A stretch of 64,000 nt of DNA, taken from the NCBI RefSeq assembly GCF_044763875.1, contig NZ_JBIWGZ010000001.1, positions 908,495 to 972,494 of the forward strand, written 5' to 3'. Positions 9,703 to 17,759 of this stretch are shown here, in pieces; position 1 is the first letter of the stretch, and each line of letters begins with the position of its first letter. A model generated the notes under the pieces. It had not been told where the DNA came from. It made no database searches and saw only the letters and a program-made list of their open reading frames with translations. The DNA is from Rummeliibacillus sp044763875 (GTDB taxonomy: Bacteria > Bacillota > Bacilli > Bacillales_A > Planococcaceae). The translations under genes and the position numbers were made by a program.

Positions 9703-9909
9703 TTAGCATGAGAAAACTTCTTTTAATTTATACCTTTTTTGTAGGGTCATTGTCATATTATGGAACTTTACATCTGTTCTAAGATTCTTTAAGCGATTGT
9801 ACATTGTTTTTCGTAGATAAGAGTTTAACTCATTAAGATTTATGTAATTCGAGTGGCTGCTGAATAGTATTTTTGTATCCCCATTACGGGTTGTCCCTTT
9901 TTGAGCTTT
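9703..9909 (-). pseudogene. Start-less open frame, possible C-terminal gene remnant
   Basis: 68 codons open on the minus strand, with no start in the first part and a basic, helix-rich translation including NSYLRKTMYNRLKNLRTD. It may be the tail of a lost gene upstream of gerA, or chance. No family is recognised. Confidence 0.25.
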
Positions 9910-10013
9910 TTATTAAATGGATTATGGTTATTCATCCTTTCTATGTATGTCTTATATCTATTAGACAAACGAAAGACTGTTTTGGCTTAAATTATATTAA
10001 ATTTTTTCAAAAG

Positions 10014-10044
10014 AAAAAAATCGTCTATTAATGCGACGATTTTT
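10014..10044. terminator. Terminator-like hairpin
   Basis: AAAAATCGTC pairs with GACGATTTTT around a 9-base loop. T-rich on both strands, so it could act either way; no intact gene ends here, so it may belong to a lost gene. Confidence 0.6.
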
Positions 10045-10070
10045 ATATAAATTTTGTATTATTAAACTTT

Positions 10071-10105
10071 CTTACTTTAACTAACCTGTCCCGTTTCGCT
10101 TAAGT
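10071..10105 (+). repeat. Module B repeat (degenerate)
   Basis: ACTTTAACTAACCTGTCCCG followed by CTTAAG; matches the ACTAACG...CGTTAG module and stands about 60 bp before a family A copy. Confidence 0.45.
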
Positions 10106-10164
10106 ATTTCCCCTCATAACCTCTTCGATATTTTAATATAAACATCCAATTTTTTTTACTGAGT

Positions 10165-10238
10165 GTTATTCAAGATAATAGCCCTTTAGCTAAAGAAGGC
10201 ACAATTCTTTTTCAAGAATAGCGCCCTATGAAATAAAT
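10165..10238 (+). repeat. Family A palindromic repeat
   Basis: TTATTCAAGATAATAGCCCT left arm, GCACAATTCT / AGAATAGCGC inner stem. Left half and inner region nearly match the copy at 60382-60450. Confidence 0.7.
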
Positions 10239-10452
10239 AAAATATGGTCTCAATCATAAAATCACTTATCCGTCTTATTTTAGAACATACTATTCTTTAT
10301 ATTGATCCAAATATCCCATATGGGGATTAGTCTGGGTAATATATTGTCATACTCAGACGAGTTAACTTATCCCCCGAATTATAGTATGTGTGAGGTCTAT
10401 CTTGTTGAATTTAGTAGGGAAACCTTCTTTAAAGAATGCCCCTTATGTAGAA

Positions 10453-11340
10453 TTATCCTATTTCAACCTCAATATCCTTTACATATACAGCTGTACCTGA
10501 AATAGAGATGTCTAGTTGCTCTTCTTCTTTTACATGTACATATACTCGTCCATCTTTATTGATTTCATGTCCTTGCTCAACAATAAGTGTCGCAGGCAAA
10601 CTAATATCTTTATTTACATACTTTTTATAATACGCTCCCATCACGCCTGAAGCTGTTCCTGTAATTGCATCTTCAATCGTTCCCGAATAAGGAGAAGAAA
10701 AATGACGAGCATGCATATCATTTTCATGATCCCGCACTTCAAAACAGATAGGGTGTACTGAAGCTTTTGGCATCTCTAATAAAACCTTCGGAAATTCTTC
10801 GGTGTTTGGTGTCATTTTTGAAAAGCTTGATAACTCTTTAATTGGGATAATTAAGGTCCAAATGCCTGTACTTCCATAAACAATTGGATATTCTGAATGT
10901 AAATCTTCTTCTCGTAAACCAATGGAAGCTGCTAAATCAGACTTTGAACCGCCAAATGATTGAAACAGTGGTTTCGCATGTTGCATATTTATAAGTAATT
11001 GATTATTTTCTTCATGGATCTGTATCGGCAATACACCTGCATTTGTTTCAATTGTAAAAGCTGATTTTTCTAATAATCCATTCATTCTTAGAGCATAAAC
11101 CGTTGCCATTGTTGCATGACCACATAAATTCATTTCATGTCCAGGAGTAAAGTAACTAATGCGAAAATCAGCAACATTCGAAGGAACAACAAAAGCTGTT
11201 TCATTAAATCCAACCGCTGCAGCAATAGCGAGCATCTGTTTTTCTGTATAATCCTCTCCATTCAATACGACACCAGCCGGATTCCCTTTCTCTGGAATGG
11301 AACTAAACGCATCAATGTGCTTTATACTTACTTTTACCAA
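10453..11340 (-). CDS. PhzF-family isomerase
   Basis: 295 residues, usual length for the two-lobed diaminopimelate-epimerase fold of PhzF. Glu47 in FNET matches the catalytic glutamate. GHATMA (~79-84) and GTASGVMGAYY in the second half are typical substrate-pocket motifs. Bacillus relatives have no known physiological substrate. I place the start at a TTG seven bases after AAGGAGGT, giving MVKVSIKHIDAF; the TTG six codons upstream overlaps that ribosome site. Monocistronic. Confidence 0.88.
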   Translation of the reverse strand: MVKVSIKHIDAFSSIPEKGNPAGVVLNGEDYTEKQMLAIAAAVGFNETAFVVPSNVADFRISYFTPGHEMNLCGHATMATVYALRMNGLLEKSAFTIETNAGVLPIQIHEENNQLLINMQHAKPLFQSFGGSKSDLAASIGLREEDLHSEYPIVYGSTGIWTLIIPIKELSSFSKMTPNTEEFPKVLLEMPKASVHPICFEVRDHENDMHARHFSSPYSGTIEDAITGTASGVMGAYYKKYVNKDISLPATLIVEQGHEINKDGRVYVHVKEEEQLDISISGTAVYVKDIEVEIG

Positions 11341-11639
11341 AATATGTACCTCCTTCAATCGTAAAAAATCATTCCTTACTTTAACTATTCAATAATTCAA
11401 TTCTTTTTTTGAATGAAAATCCTTACTTTTATTGTATCGTAAATTATAAGAGCCGCCAGTGTTCATTTTGAAGTATCTGTACGTTTCCCATACTTTGTGA
11501 AAACTCCTTGTAAGCTATGACCCTCTAGTGCATCTATAGAAAAAACTCATGCACCTTAATGTAACAAGGCTTATGAGCTTCATAGCTATCATAATCGATT
11601 CTAACTTTATTCTACGAACGACTCGTTTAATTGGTCGAT

Positions 11640-12290
11640 TTAGTTTATTTTCTGCTTTCTCATCCATTGTGTGGCTATCCACTTTTCTCCTTTTACAACT
11701 GGAGCTCCTCCATGTAACGTTAATTCGTTTATCATTTGATCGTTATAAAAATATTCAAAGTACACCGCCATACCCTTTTGTGGACTAGCAGAAAAGTTTA
11801 GTTTTGGGAAAAAGGTGCTTCCTCCCTCTTCCACATCATTTAAGTAAATCACAAGCGTTGCGATTCGATTGTTACTCGCCGCTTTGCTTGTAGAAGAGAA
11901 ATAATCAAAATGTTCTTTATACTCTTGACCCGGTTGGTAGTTCAGAATATGAAGCCCTTCCCCGTGCTCTATAGGAATCCCCATAATGTCAGATACCCTT
12001 TTTTCCACCCTCGCAAGAATATCATTGTTGATGTCTGTTAAAAACGCACCACTGCTTGTTCGTATATCACTGACTTCTCGGATTCCTCCGATTTTCGAAC
12101 GCTGAAGGCGGTCTTTTGCCAACTGAATTAATACATCGCATTCCTCATCGTCCAATACCGAGCCTAAAACTACGACAAGTGGTTCTTCTAATCTAGCAAT
12201 GATATTAATCTCTTTGTCTTCTGTTTTTATTTTATTTCCAATATGGCTAAAAATAGTTGCTTCTTTTATACGTGCATCTTTAAAAACCAT
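11640..12290 (-). CDS. Prolyl 4-hydroxylase-like 2-oxoglutarate/Fe(II) dioxygenase
   Basis: 216 residues. The iron ligands fall at His127, Asp129 (HFD) and His193, and the 2-oxoglutarate-binding lysine at Lys203 (KGEKW). These are the positions I recall for the B. anthracis enzyme, which hydroxylates prolines in collagen-like and (GXX)n spore proteins; flanking motifs (DIRTSSGAFL, YLNDVEEGG, ELTLHGGAPV) also match. The start has GGTG 8 bases upstream. No collagen-like substrate gene lies in this window. Confidence 0.93.
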   Translation of the reverse strand: MVFKDARIKEATIFSHIGNKIKTEDKEINIIARLEEPLVVVLGSVLDDEECDVLIQLAKDRLQRSKIGGIREVSDIRTSSGAFLTDINNDILARVEKRVSDIMGIPIEHGEGLHILNYQPGQEYKEHFDYFSSTSKAASNNRIATLVIYLNDVEEGGSTFFPKLNFSASPQKGMAVYFEYFYNDQMINELTLHGGAPVVKGEKWIATQWMRKQKIN

Positions 12291-12467
12291 TTCTATTCAC
12301 CAACCCCTGTTTTTTTCGAAATATTCACTTATTTCGACAAATAGGTTTCTATTTCCTTTCAATTTTTTACTGAGCAAAAAATTTATTTTATATTCTTCAT
12401 TTCCTTTCACATTTATAAGCTTCTATCTATAACGAGTTGAGCGATATATTCTCATTAACAAGCAAAA

Positions 12468-12503
12468 AAAGAACGAATTCCACCAATCGGAATTCATTCT
12501 TTT
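12468..12503. terminator. Bidirectional terminator
   Basis: AAAGAACGAATTCC pairs with GGAATTCATTCTTT (one mismatch) around a 7-base loop. On neither strand does a gene end right here; the nearest, the dus gene at 12648, ends 145 bp away on the minus strand. Confidence 0.65.
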
Positions 12504-12647
12504 AATATAATTGATATCTCAACCACGCAGCTCACAATGTGGTAAGTGTATGTGGAAACACAAGTGTGCCGGTGGGTTTATTACATTGATGTATTCATTT
12601 CCCCTCTAACTCTTTGAGAGTTACATCTTTTCACTGTCCCTGTCTCA

Positions 12648-13610
12648 TCAACATTCTTTTCCAAAGTTATCAAGCAATGCACGCACTTCATCTGTTGATT
12701 TCGTGTTCATCAATTGATTTCTTAAATCAGCAGCTCCAGGGAATCCTTTGACATAAATTTTGAAAAAGCGATGAAGCCCTGTGATTGAACGTGGCAGTGC
12801 TTCCGCATATTGATCTTGAAGATCAAGCTGCAATCTTAAAAGATCAAGGTGTTCTTTACTGCTATGCTCTTTTGGCTCTTTTTCAAAAGCAAAAGGATTT
12901 TTAAAAATACCGCGCCCGATCATCACGCCATCAATACCATATTGTTCAGCAAGCTGCATCCCAGTTTGACGGTCAGGAATGTCTCCATTGATTGTTAGTA
13001 GCGTATTTGGTGCGATACGGTCACGTAATTTTTTGATTTCCGGAATTAGCTCCCAATGCGCATCTACTTGACTCATTTCCTTTCTAGTACGTAAATGAAT
13101 AGAAAGGTTCGCAATATCCTGTTTTAAAATATGCGTTAGCCACTCCTCCCACTCATTTACCTCCTTAAAACCAAGTCGTGTTTTCACGCTAACAGGCAGT
13201 CCGCCCGCTTTTGCTGCTTGAATAAGTTCTGCCGCAACGTCTGGTCGTAGAATAAGGCCACTACCTTTCCCTCTCGATGCCACATTCGGTACAGGGCAGC
13301 CCATATTAATATCGATGCCTTTAAATCCTAGCTCTGCCATGCCAATACTCATTTGACGGAAATATTCGGGATTATCCCCCCAAATATGTGCTACCATTGG
13401 CTGTTCATCTTCTGTAAACATCAAACGACCACGCACACTTTTCATACCCTCTGGATGACAATAGCTATCCGAGTTTGTAAACTCTGTGAAAAATACATCC
13501 GGTCGACCTGCTTCACTTACTACGTGACGAAATACAACATCTGTCACATCTTCCATTGGTGCAAGTACAAAAAATGGTCGTGGTAAATCACGCCAAAAAT
13601 TATCTATCAT
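12648..13610 (-). CDS. dus: tRNA-dihydrouridine synthase
   Basis: 320 residues. The FMN-binding barrel begins at APMEDVTD (~17-24). The catalytic cysteine is Cys105 in NMGCPVP, and further flavin-binding motifs include VKTRLG, HLRTR and INGDI. The C-terminal helical domain binds tRNA. It reduces specific uridines in tRNA D-loops. Single gene; its promoter side faces the structured element at 13.68-13.88 kb. Confidence 0.93.
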   Translation of the reverse strand: MIDNFWRDLPRPFFVLAPMEDVTDVVFRHVVSEAGRPDVFFTEFTNSDSYCHPEGMKSVRGRLMFTEDEQPMVAHIWGDNPEYFRQMSIGMAELGFKGIDINMGCPVPNVASRGKGSGLILRPDVAAELIQAAKAGGLPVSVKTRLGFKEVNEWEEWLTHILKQDIANLSIHLRTRKEMSQVDAHWELIPEIKKLRDRIAPNTLLTINGDIPDRQTGMQLAEQYGIDGVMIGRGIFKNPFAFEKEPKEHSSKEHLDLLRLQLDLQDQYAEALPRSITGLHRFFKIYVKGFPGAADLRNQLMNTKSTDEVRALLDNFGKEC

Positions 13611-13682
13611 TTCAAACTCAATTCCTCTCTAATGGATACAACTTCAAACTCTCGGGCAAAAAATATAAAGTGAAACTTTAAT

Positions 13683-13883
13683 CAGTGGGGTTTTCTTCAT
13701 CCCCCACTGAAATATAGGAACTCAGGTTAAAAACGCCACGTCCTGTGGCAACACCTGAGTGACCAACATCTTGTTGGCCCGAACCAATCGGGCTTTTACG
13801 GGCAGTTATCTCCCACCTATGCTTCTTCGAATTTTCTATAGCCTTGAGGTGGGAGTCTTACTGCCCGTTAATGCGGGATAACT
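13683..13883 (+). ncRNA. Orphan multi-helix structured element (IS200/IS605-type or omega-RNA-like candidate)
   Basis: About 200 bases hold a chain of perfect stems. They are CAGTGGGG/CCCCACTG (13683-13709), ACTCAGGT/ACCTGAGT (13720-13760) enclosing GCCAC/GTGGC, CCAAC/GTTGG (13763-13777) and CCCGA/TCGGG (13778-13792). The last is a long arm CGGGCAGT/ACTGCCCG (13799-13867) enclosing CTCCCACCT/AGGTGGGAG. GC-rich compared with its surroundings. No transposase, TnpB or IscB gene is nearby. Strand is a guess. It could be a non-autonomous IS200/IS605-type element, a guide-RNA scaffold left by a TnpB/IscB element, or a dispersed Bacillus repeat. Function unknown. Confidence 0.5.
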
Positions 13884-13980
13884 TATTATCAAACCCAAGT
13901 ACATTTGCACATTTATGATATGTGAATCGACAATGTTTATTTTAACGAAAAACTGCCCTGAATGGTATCTTTATAAACAA

Positions 13981-14022
13981 AAAAGCAGATGGTATAGATT
14001 TTTTTCTATATCAACTGCTTTT
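13981..14022. terminator. Terminator downstream of the SDR gene
   Basis: AAAAGCAGATGGTATAGA pairs with TCTATATCAACTGCTTTT (two mismatches). It lies 73 bp past the stop of the SDR gene on the minus strand and is T-rich on both sides. Confidence 0.8.
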
Positions 14023-14094
14023 CTATTATACCAATTTCAACCACGCGGCCGCTTCGATTTATTGTAAGTCAACCATTTCTATATGCTCCCCCTT

Positions 14095-14859
14095 CTATAA
14101 ACGAAAACCTCCAGAAACATCTAGAATTTGACCTGTTATCCAACGACTATCAGAAGAAGCAAGGAATGCTACTGCATCTGCAATATCTTCAACTTGCCCT
14201 ATTCGCCCAAAAACAGAAGATTTAGTAGCAAAATTTCGTATTTCTGGGTCATATAGCAATTTCGTATTAATATCTGTCTTTGTATATCCAGGCATAATCG
14301 TATTAATTGTTATACCTCTTTCTCCAAGATGCTTAGCTAGAGGAAGAGTCATAGTGTTAAGCGCGCCTTTACTTAAACCATATGCAATTGACCCAGTTAA
14401 ACCAATTCGTACTTCGGCTGATGAAATGTTAATAATACGCCCTTGTTCCCGAAGCCGCGGTAATGTTTGCTGGATTAAGAAGAATGGTGCTTTAATATTG
14501 ACTGCAATAATTTCATCAAAAACTTCTTCTGTCGTATCTTCAATAGTTCCCTGAGTACCTATGCCTGCATTGTTTACTAGAATATCAATTACTGATGTAC
14601 CAACTCTTGTTTGCAGTTCATTATCTAATTGTTCTATTAGTTTTTTTACACCACTAATTGAATTGAGTTCAGCCTCAACTAAGAAGGCTTTTCCTCCATT
14701 AGATTCAATCTCTCTAATCGTTTGATCCGCAGCTGTTTTATTTCGCCCATAGTGGATGGCAACTAATACACCGTCTTGTGCCAATCTCTTTGCAATGGCA
14801 CGGCCGATTCCACGACTTGCCCCTGTAACTAACGCTATTTTCCCATCAAGATTCTTCAT
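14095..14859 (-). CDS. Short-chain dehydrogenase/reductase
   Basis: 254 residues. NAD(P)-binding TGASRGIG near the N-terminus, NNAG in the middle, and a catalytic Ser (ISSAE), Tyr and Lys (YGLSK). The C-terminal GQILDVSGGF is typical of FabG-like oxidoreductases. Substrate unknown. I chose the ATG at 14859, five bases after AAGGGTGG; a GTG three codons upstream lies within that site. It is transcribed divergently from an Lrp/AsnC regulator 180 bp away, which probably controls it. Confidence 0.88.
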   Translation of the reverse strand: MKNLDGKIALVTGASRGIGRAIAKRLAQDGVLVAIHYGRNKTAADQTIREIESNGGKAFLVEAELNSISGVKKLIEQLDNELQTRVGTSVIDILVNNAGIGTQGTIEDTTEEVFDEIIAVNIKAPFFLIQQTLPRLREQGRIINISSAEVRIGLTGSIAYGLSKGALNTMTLPLAKHLGERGITINTIMPGYTKTDINTKLLYDPEIRNFATKSSVFGRIGQVEDIADAVAFLASSDSRWITGQILDVSGGFRL

Positions 14860-14955
14860 TTTTTCCACCCTTCACAAACTTTCGTTTCATATTTTTGTTT
14901 AATAAAAATCTATATTTATATTTTCATTTATATATCAAAAATTTTAAATGCTTAT

Positions 14956-14998
14956 TTATAGGTAAATTAATCAGATAACTTATGATATTATAGGTAAA
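14956..14998 (+). promoter_or_regulatory. Direct repeats between SDR and Lrp genes
   Basis: TTATAGGTAAA occurs twice, at 14956 and 14988, exactly 32 bp apart, about three helical turns. This fits one face of the DNA and an oligomeric Lrp-type regulator. The surrounding DNA is very AT-rich. Confidence 0.45.
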
Positions 14999-15039
14999 AA
15001 TCAATATTTACTTTATAAAACAAAAAAAGAGGTTAGACA

Positions 15040-15480
15040 ATGAAAAATACAGTAAAATTGGATGAAATAGATCATAAAATTATGAATTTGTTGTATGAAA
15101 ATGCGAGAATTCCTGTTTCAGAAATAGGACGGATTATATCAATGACACAGCCTGCTGTAAAAGAACGGATTAACAAGCTTGAAGAACATGGAGTTATAGC
15201 TGCATACAGAACGAAATTTGAACCTTCCAAAATTAATAAAAACATTCAAGCATTCGTTATGTTTAAAACAAGCCAATGTTCTGAGTTTGTACAATTTTGT
15301 AATTCTGCTCCTGAAGTAACGGATTTATATCGAATTAGCGGGGAATTTAATTATATGATGAAGGTAATGGTTGATTCGATGGATTCTCTTGCTATTTTTT
15401 TAGATTCTTTAATGAAATTTGGATTATCGTCTCCTTTAATTGTTTTAAAGAATGAATTCGAAGAGAAAATATTGTTCTGA
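15040..15480 (+). CDS. Lrp/AsnC-family transcriptional regulator
   Basis: 146 residues. An N-terminal winged helix-turn-helix (LDEIDHKIMNLLYENARIPV through the QPAVKERINKLEE recognition helix, ~7-50). The C-terminal RAM-type ligand domain (~65-146) includes DLYRISGEFNYMMKV. These proteins form octamers that respond to amino acids. AGAGGTT precedes the ATG. Divergent from the SDR gene, with paired direct repeats between them. Confidence 0.9.
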   Translation: MKNTVKLDEIDHKIMNLLYENARIPVSEIGRIISMTQPAVKERINKLEEHGVIAAYRTKFEPSKINKNIQAFVMFKTSQCSEFVQFCNSAPEVTDLYRISGEFNYMMKVMVDSMDSLAIFLDSLMKFGLSSPLIVLKNEFEEKILF

Positions 15481-15665
15481 TAAGAGGACTACCCAAATAC
15501 TAAGATAGAGAAAATAACAGATGTCAAATTTATGGTGCTGCTCTAACCGAGGGGCAAAACATCGCGACTTTATTTAAAAGCCCACTCACAGTATTCACAA
15601 TGTGGTGAGTGCTGTGCGTGGTGCAATCATGATAAAATTAAATCTCGCCATTTATTTGGCTTTTC

Positions 15666-16694
15666 TTATATATCTTTTGATTTTTGTAGACTCTCTAATA
15701 AGGAAATCCCTATATTTTCATCATCATTTCTACCTAATTGATAATTTGCCAATACTACTGCGGCAACTTTCTTTTCTTTATCAATCCCTAAAAATGAACT
15801 AAAGCATCCTGTTCCACCGCCATGCATAATAACATTATTGTTTTTCTTTAAAAGCATCCATCCAAGACCCATATCATACTTCTTTCTTCCATTTCCGTGT
15901 TTTTTATGACAAAGAGACAAATATGATTTATCTTCATAAATATTTATTTTGGCATATTTAAGTAAATCATCAGCAGTTGAACTTATTGCACCCGCGGGTG
16001 ATATAAGATTTTCTTTGGTCCATTTCCAGTTGCCGCAATCATTATTTTTTCTGTTATAACCATGAAAATTATTATTTGATGTGCCTAAATAAGTATCACT
16101 TAGACCTAGCTCATTATGAAGAAAGTCATTCATAGTTTCCCAATATCCCCTTCCTGATACAATCCCCAACCCATACCCAATAAGTGATATACCGAAATTA
16201 GAATATTTACATGAATAATCCATTTCTTTCAATTTATTTTTTTCAATTAGCATTTTCATTTTGTTAAAGTCCATAATTAAAGGATTATTCTTATGAAAAC
16301 CATCGCCGCCAGTAATCAAACCTAAAATTAAGTTGAAATATTCCCGTTTATTTAATGGTATTCTTGCTGAATATCCAGAAGAGTGAGTAGCAAGTTGGCG
16401 CAATGTAGGATAATACTCTTCTTCCTTAAGTTCTTCTATATACTTTTGTATTGAATCGTTTATGGACATCTTATTTTCAAATATATATTTTGATAGCAAA
16501 GATAAAGTAAAAGTCTTTGTAATAGACCCAATTTCATAATGATATTTTTTTGATGAATCAACTTCACCGTTTTCATTATAAATTTTTATTTCAGAATTAT
16601 TATCTGTCAAATAGCCAACAGTTAATTTTATATGTTCTTTTCCTTTGCAAGTCTTTTTAATTAATCGTAATGTTTCATCACTGATTTCAAACAT
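15666..16694 (-). CDS. Serine hydrolase of the beta-lactamase / class C family
   Basis: 342 residues. The nucleophile motif is SITK at 57-60, the YxN motif is YSN (in CKYSNFG), and the third motif is HGG near residue 265. No signal peptide or membrane helix is seen, so it is probably cytoplasmic and more likely an esterase or D-amino-peptidase than a true beta-lactamase. The ATG at 16694 has GGGGGAG 8 bases before it; an in-frame ATG nine codons earlier lacks one. A MarR gene lies 93 bp upstream on the same strand. Confidence 0.85.
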   Translation of the reverse strand: MFEISDETLRLIKKTCKGKEHIKLTVGYLTDNNSEIKIYNENGEVDSSKKYHYEIGSITKTFTLSLLSKYIFENKMSINDSIQKYIEELKEEEYYPTLRQLATHSSGYSARIPLNKREYFNLILGLITGGDGFHKNNPLIMDFNKMKMLIEKNKLKEMDYSCKYSNFGISLIGYGLGIVSGRGYWETMNDFLHNELGLSDTYLGTSNNNFHGYNRKNNDCGNWKWTKENLISPAGAISSTADDLLKYAKINIYEDKSYLSLCHKKHGNGRKKYDMGLGWMLLKKNNNVIMHGGGTGCFSSFLGIDKEKKVAAVVLANYQLGRNDDENIGISLLESLQKSKDI

Positions 16695-16787
16695 AATGAT
16701 CACTCCCCCATTAGCCTTCATTTTGAAGACATTTCAAATAATGGATATATATATATCCAAGATAAATTAGCCTATCCAATTTATTTT

Positions 16788-17354
16788 TCACATTTTATTT
16801 TCATTATTAATTGCTTGAATTCTTCGTCTCTCAAACTCCTTCATTACTCTTAATTGTAATCCATTGTTATCTTCATCTATTTTTATGTTACCCTCTTCTT
16901 CAAATCCATCTTGTTCTTCACCGTCAAAACTATAAAGTTTCTTTAAAAGGTTCCACATTGTTTCTAATTCTTCAGTTGATAACTTTTTAAAAAGTTCTTC
17001 CAAAAAATAGATTCCTTTTTCTGAAACAACAAGCAATACTTCTTTTCCTGTTTTAGTTATTTTCACGTTAATCGCACGTTTATCTTTCCTACTTGGAACC
17101 ACATTAACAAATCCCTTGTTCTCCATAATTGTGATTAACTGTTTTACGCTCTGCTTTGTGGTACCTAATTTTCTAGCTATATTATTCAATGTTGTTTCAT
17201 CTTCAGGTAAATGCGCAATTGCCACCATTGCCATATACTGTCTGGATGTTAAAAGTTCAAGGGACTTGTCACCTTTTACCTGAATTTTATTTGCTAAAGA
17301 AAATAAGGTACCGTAAGTTTGCTGCATTAAAAAAAGTTCTCTGTAAATATCCAT
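16788..17354 (-). CDS. MarR-family transcriptional regulator
   Basis: 188 residues, longer than the usual ~150 because of an acidic C-terminal extension (FDGEEQDGFEEEGNIKIDED). The winged helix-turn-helix is at ~55-105 (ARKLGTTKQSVKQLI, wing SRKDKRAINV). GGAGG precedes the ATG. Two identical 20-bp sites in its upstream region suggest autoregulation. The downstream serine hydrolase may be in the same unit. Confidence 0.88.
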   Translation of the reverse strand: MDIYRELFLMQQTYGTLFSLANKIQVKGDKSLELLTSRQYMAMVAIAHLPEDETTLNNIARKLGTTKQSVKQLITIMENKGFVNVVPSRKDKRAINVKITKTGKEVLLVVSEKGIYFLEELFKKLSTEELETMWNLLKKLYSFDGEEQDGFEEEGNIKIDEDNNGLQLRVMKEFERRRIQAINNENKM

Positions 17355-17367
17355 ATTCAGCCTCCAC

Positions 17368-17431
17368 TTTAGTCAATATACTGTCTAATTTTAGAGTATC
17401 ATATTTTTTATTTTAGTCAATATACTGTCTA
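17368..17431 (-). promoter_or_regulatory. Twin operator sites for the MarR gene
   Basis: TTTAGTCAATATACTGTCTA occurs twice without change, at 17368-17387 and 17412-17431, 44 bp apart. Each holds an imperfect dyad (AGTCAATA facing TACTGTCT, 6 of 8 positions symmetric). On the minus strand each copy contains TTGACT, a good -35 hexamer, so binding would block the promoter. Confidence 0.7.
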
Positions 17432-17759
17432 TATTATTTTATCTTGAAAAAATCGGTCTTTTAGTTCAATAAGAAAAAGACTGCTGGTACCCTTAGCAAC
17501 CTATTTGAAATCTTATTATGCAACAATCAGTCCGCATTATTGAACAACAAGTTAGCCATATAGCTTTCAAGTTCACTAGTAAAAATGTTTTGTTACGCCA
17601 TACTAATTTACTATTTTAGGTATTTCAAACAAATCCATACATTACAGGAGGTATTAATCAATCTAGCAATCAATTAGACCCTTTTTAGTATTTTTTAATA
17701 ACATAGAGAGAATTTACCTTTATAATAGATTGGTAATAAATGAGAGAGGGTGTACAAAA
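17432..17759. other. Gap before the secreted protein gene
   Basis: No gene. A -10-like TATAAT lies near 17720, about 40 bp before the downstream start. An AGGAGG-like stretch near 17647 has no start codon after it. Confidence 0.4.

Larger units (their letters stand above)
9565..10452. other. Long gap between gerA and the PhzF gene
   Basis: Holds a start-less open frame (9703-9909), a terminator-like hairpin at 10014-10044, one module B hairpin and one family A repeat with its tail. No intact gene is seen. Any ger promoter should lie at the left end. Confidence 0.5.

Noticed and set aside
15602..15802. Plus-strand 66-codon frame after the Lrp gene
   Set aside because: More than half lies antisense to the serine hydrolase gene and it has no ribosome site.
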